Below the pieces are notes generated by a model. The model ran no database searches. It saw only the letters and a program-made list of their open reading frames with translations, and had not been told where the DNA came from. This document shows, one piece after another, positions 5,742-6,037 of a DNA stretch of 6,037 nucleotides. The stretch comes from Promethearchaeia archaeon. Its GTDB lineage: Archaea; Asgardarchaeota; Lokiarchaeia; Sigyniarchaeales; SOKP01. A program made the translations under genes and the position numbers. The stretch is from the NCBI GenBank assembly GCA_029856295.1, contig JAHQWS010000154.1:1-6037 (forward strand), in the 5' to 3' direction. Numbering within the stretch: the stretch's first letter is position 1; the number at the start of each line of letters is the position of its first letter.

Positions 5742-5750
5742 ATCACTTCC
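5742..5750 (-). promoter_or_regulatory. GGAAGTGAT Shine-Dalgarno of the TTG-start gene
   Basis: On the - strand GGAAGTGAT ends five bases before TTG 5736. GTGAT matches the anti-SD of 16S rRNA just as in the dehydrogenase gene. An ATG at 5727-5729 lies just downstream of the TTG but is out of frame, so this element decides in favour of the TTG start. Confidence 0.65.
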
Positions 5751-5784
5751 ACATTTATTTTTTATTTAATTAAATCTCAATCAA

Positions 5785-5798
5785 TATAATTATATAAT
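5785..5798 (-). promoter_or_regulatory. Possible TATA-box of the - strand gene
   Basis: ATTATATAATTATA on the - strand lies about 50-60 bases before the TTG start, placing transcription start near 5765 and a leader of about 25-30 bases that includes the ribosome site. It is the best TATA-like string upstream of this gene, but AT-richness makes chance matches common. Confidence 0.35.
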
Positions 5799-6037
5799 GA
5801 AAATATTTATATTTATGTCTCAGGCGTTTATAAAATACCGATGGGCTCAATTCTTTCATAATTTAGCTCCAATAAATAATTTCTGATTTTAGATTTACAA
5901 AAAATAATTAAAATTATCTCACTAAATGGTTTTACATTAATTTTTTTCTAGTATAAAGATAATATTTTATAAAAAAATAAGACCGTATAAGTTAGACTGG
6001 TTAAATAAAAATTAGTTATTTTAATATCACATATTTC
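5799..6037. other. AT-rich intergenic stretch, no gene seen
   Basis: Upstream of the - strand gene to the window end I find no open frame with protein-like composition, no tRNA-like cloverleaf and no repeat array. Only short A/T runs and weak inverted repeats occur, such as ATAATT/AATTAT near 5905-5918. It may hold the promoter region of a gene beyond the window edge. Confidence 0.5.

Overview
The window is AT-rich and gene-dense. It holds six well-supported protein genes: five on the + strand (249-4804) and one on the - strand (4948-5736). No RNA gene, CRISPR array, insertion sequence or prophage signature was seen. An archaeon is most likely, and an Asgard (Lokiarchaeia-like) lineage is a reasonable guess. 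The reasons are a mix of very AT-rich intergenic TATA-like stretches, genes with no Shine-Dalgarno (SD) sequence, two genes with the archaeal-style GTGAT element 4-5 nt before the start, and a gene set (Uri-type GIY-YIG nuclease, SLC45-like permease, C_GCAxxG_C_C protein, MFE-2-like dehydrogenase) that occurs together in such genomes. This placement is inference, not proof.

Layout. Positions 1-248 hold no gene I can support. At 249-644 lies a small DUF123/Uri-type GIY-YIG domain protein. At 734-2044 lies a 12-helix major facilitator permease with SLC45/GPH-like signatures. At 2112-2945 lies an endonuclease IV/xylose isomerase-fold TIM barrel that keeps all nine metal ligands of the endonuclease IV family. 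At 3077-3610 lies a C_GCAxxG_C_C putative redox protein with five cysteines. After a 249-base AT-rich gap, 3860-4804 encodes a short-chain dehydrogenase like the dehydrogenase unit of peroxisomal multifunctional enzyme 2, ending in a clear hairpin plus T-tract. At 4948-5736 a convergent - strand gene with a TTG start encodes an unrecognised protein with a lysine-rich front and an alanine/glycine-rich tail. Positions 5751-6037 hold only the likely promoter of that gene.

How the genes may work together. Each + strand gene is separated from the next by 67-249 AT-rich bases with its own TATA-like stretch, so most are probably separate transcripts rather than a tight operon. The permease, TIM barrel and cysteine-rich protein could form a loose uptake/metabolism group: SLC45-like carriers often move sugars, TIM barrels of this fold often isomerise sugars, and C_GCAxxG_C_C genes are known to sit near transporters. 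The sequence does not prove this link. The dehydrogenase suggests acyl-CoA (fatty acid) metabolism, but no partner enzyme is in view. I found no convincing new multi-gene system. The most open items are the unknown - strand protein, the full metal site in the TIM barrel and a 17-bp palindrome in the convergent gap.
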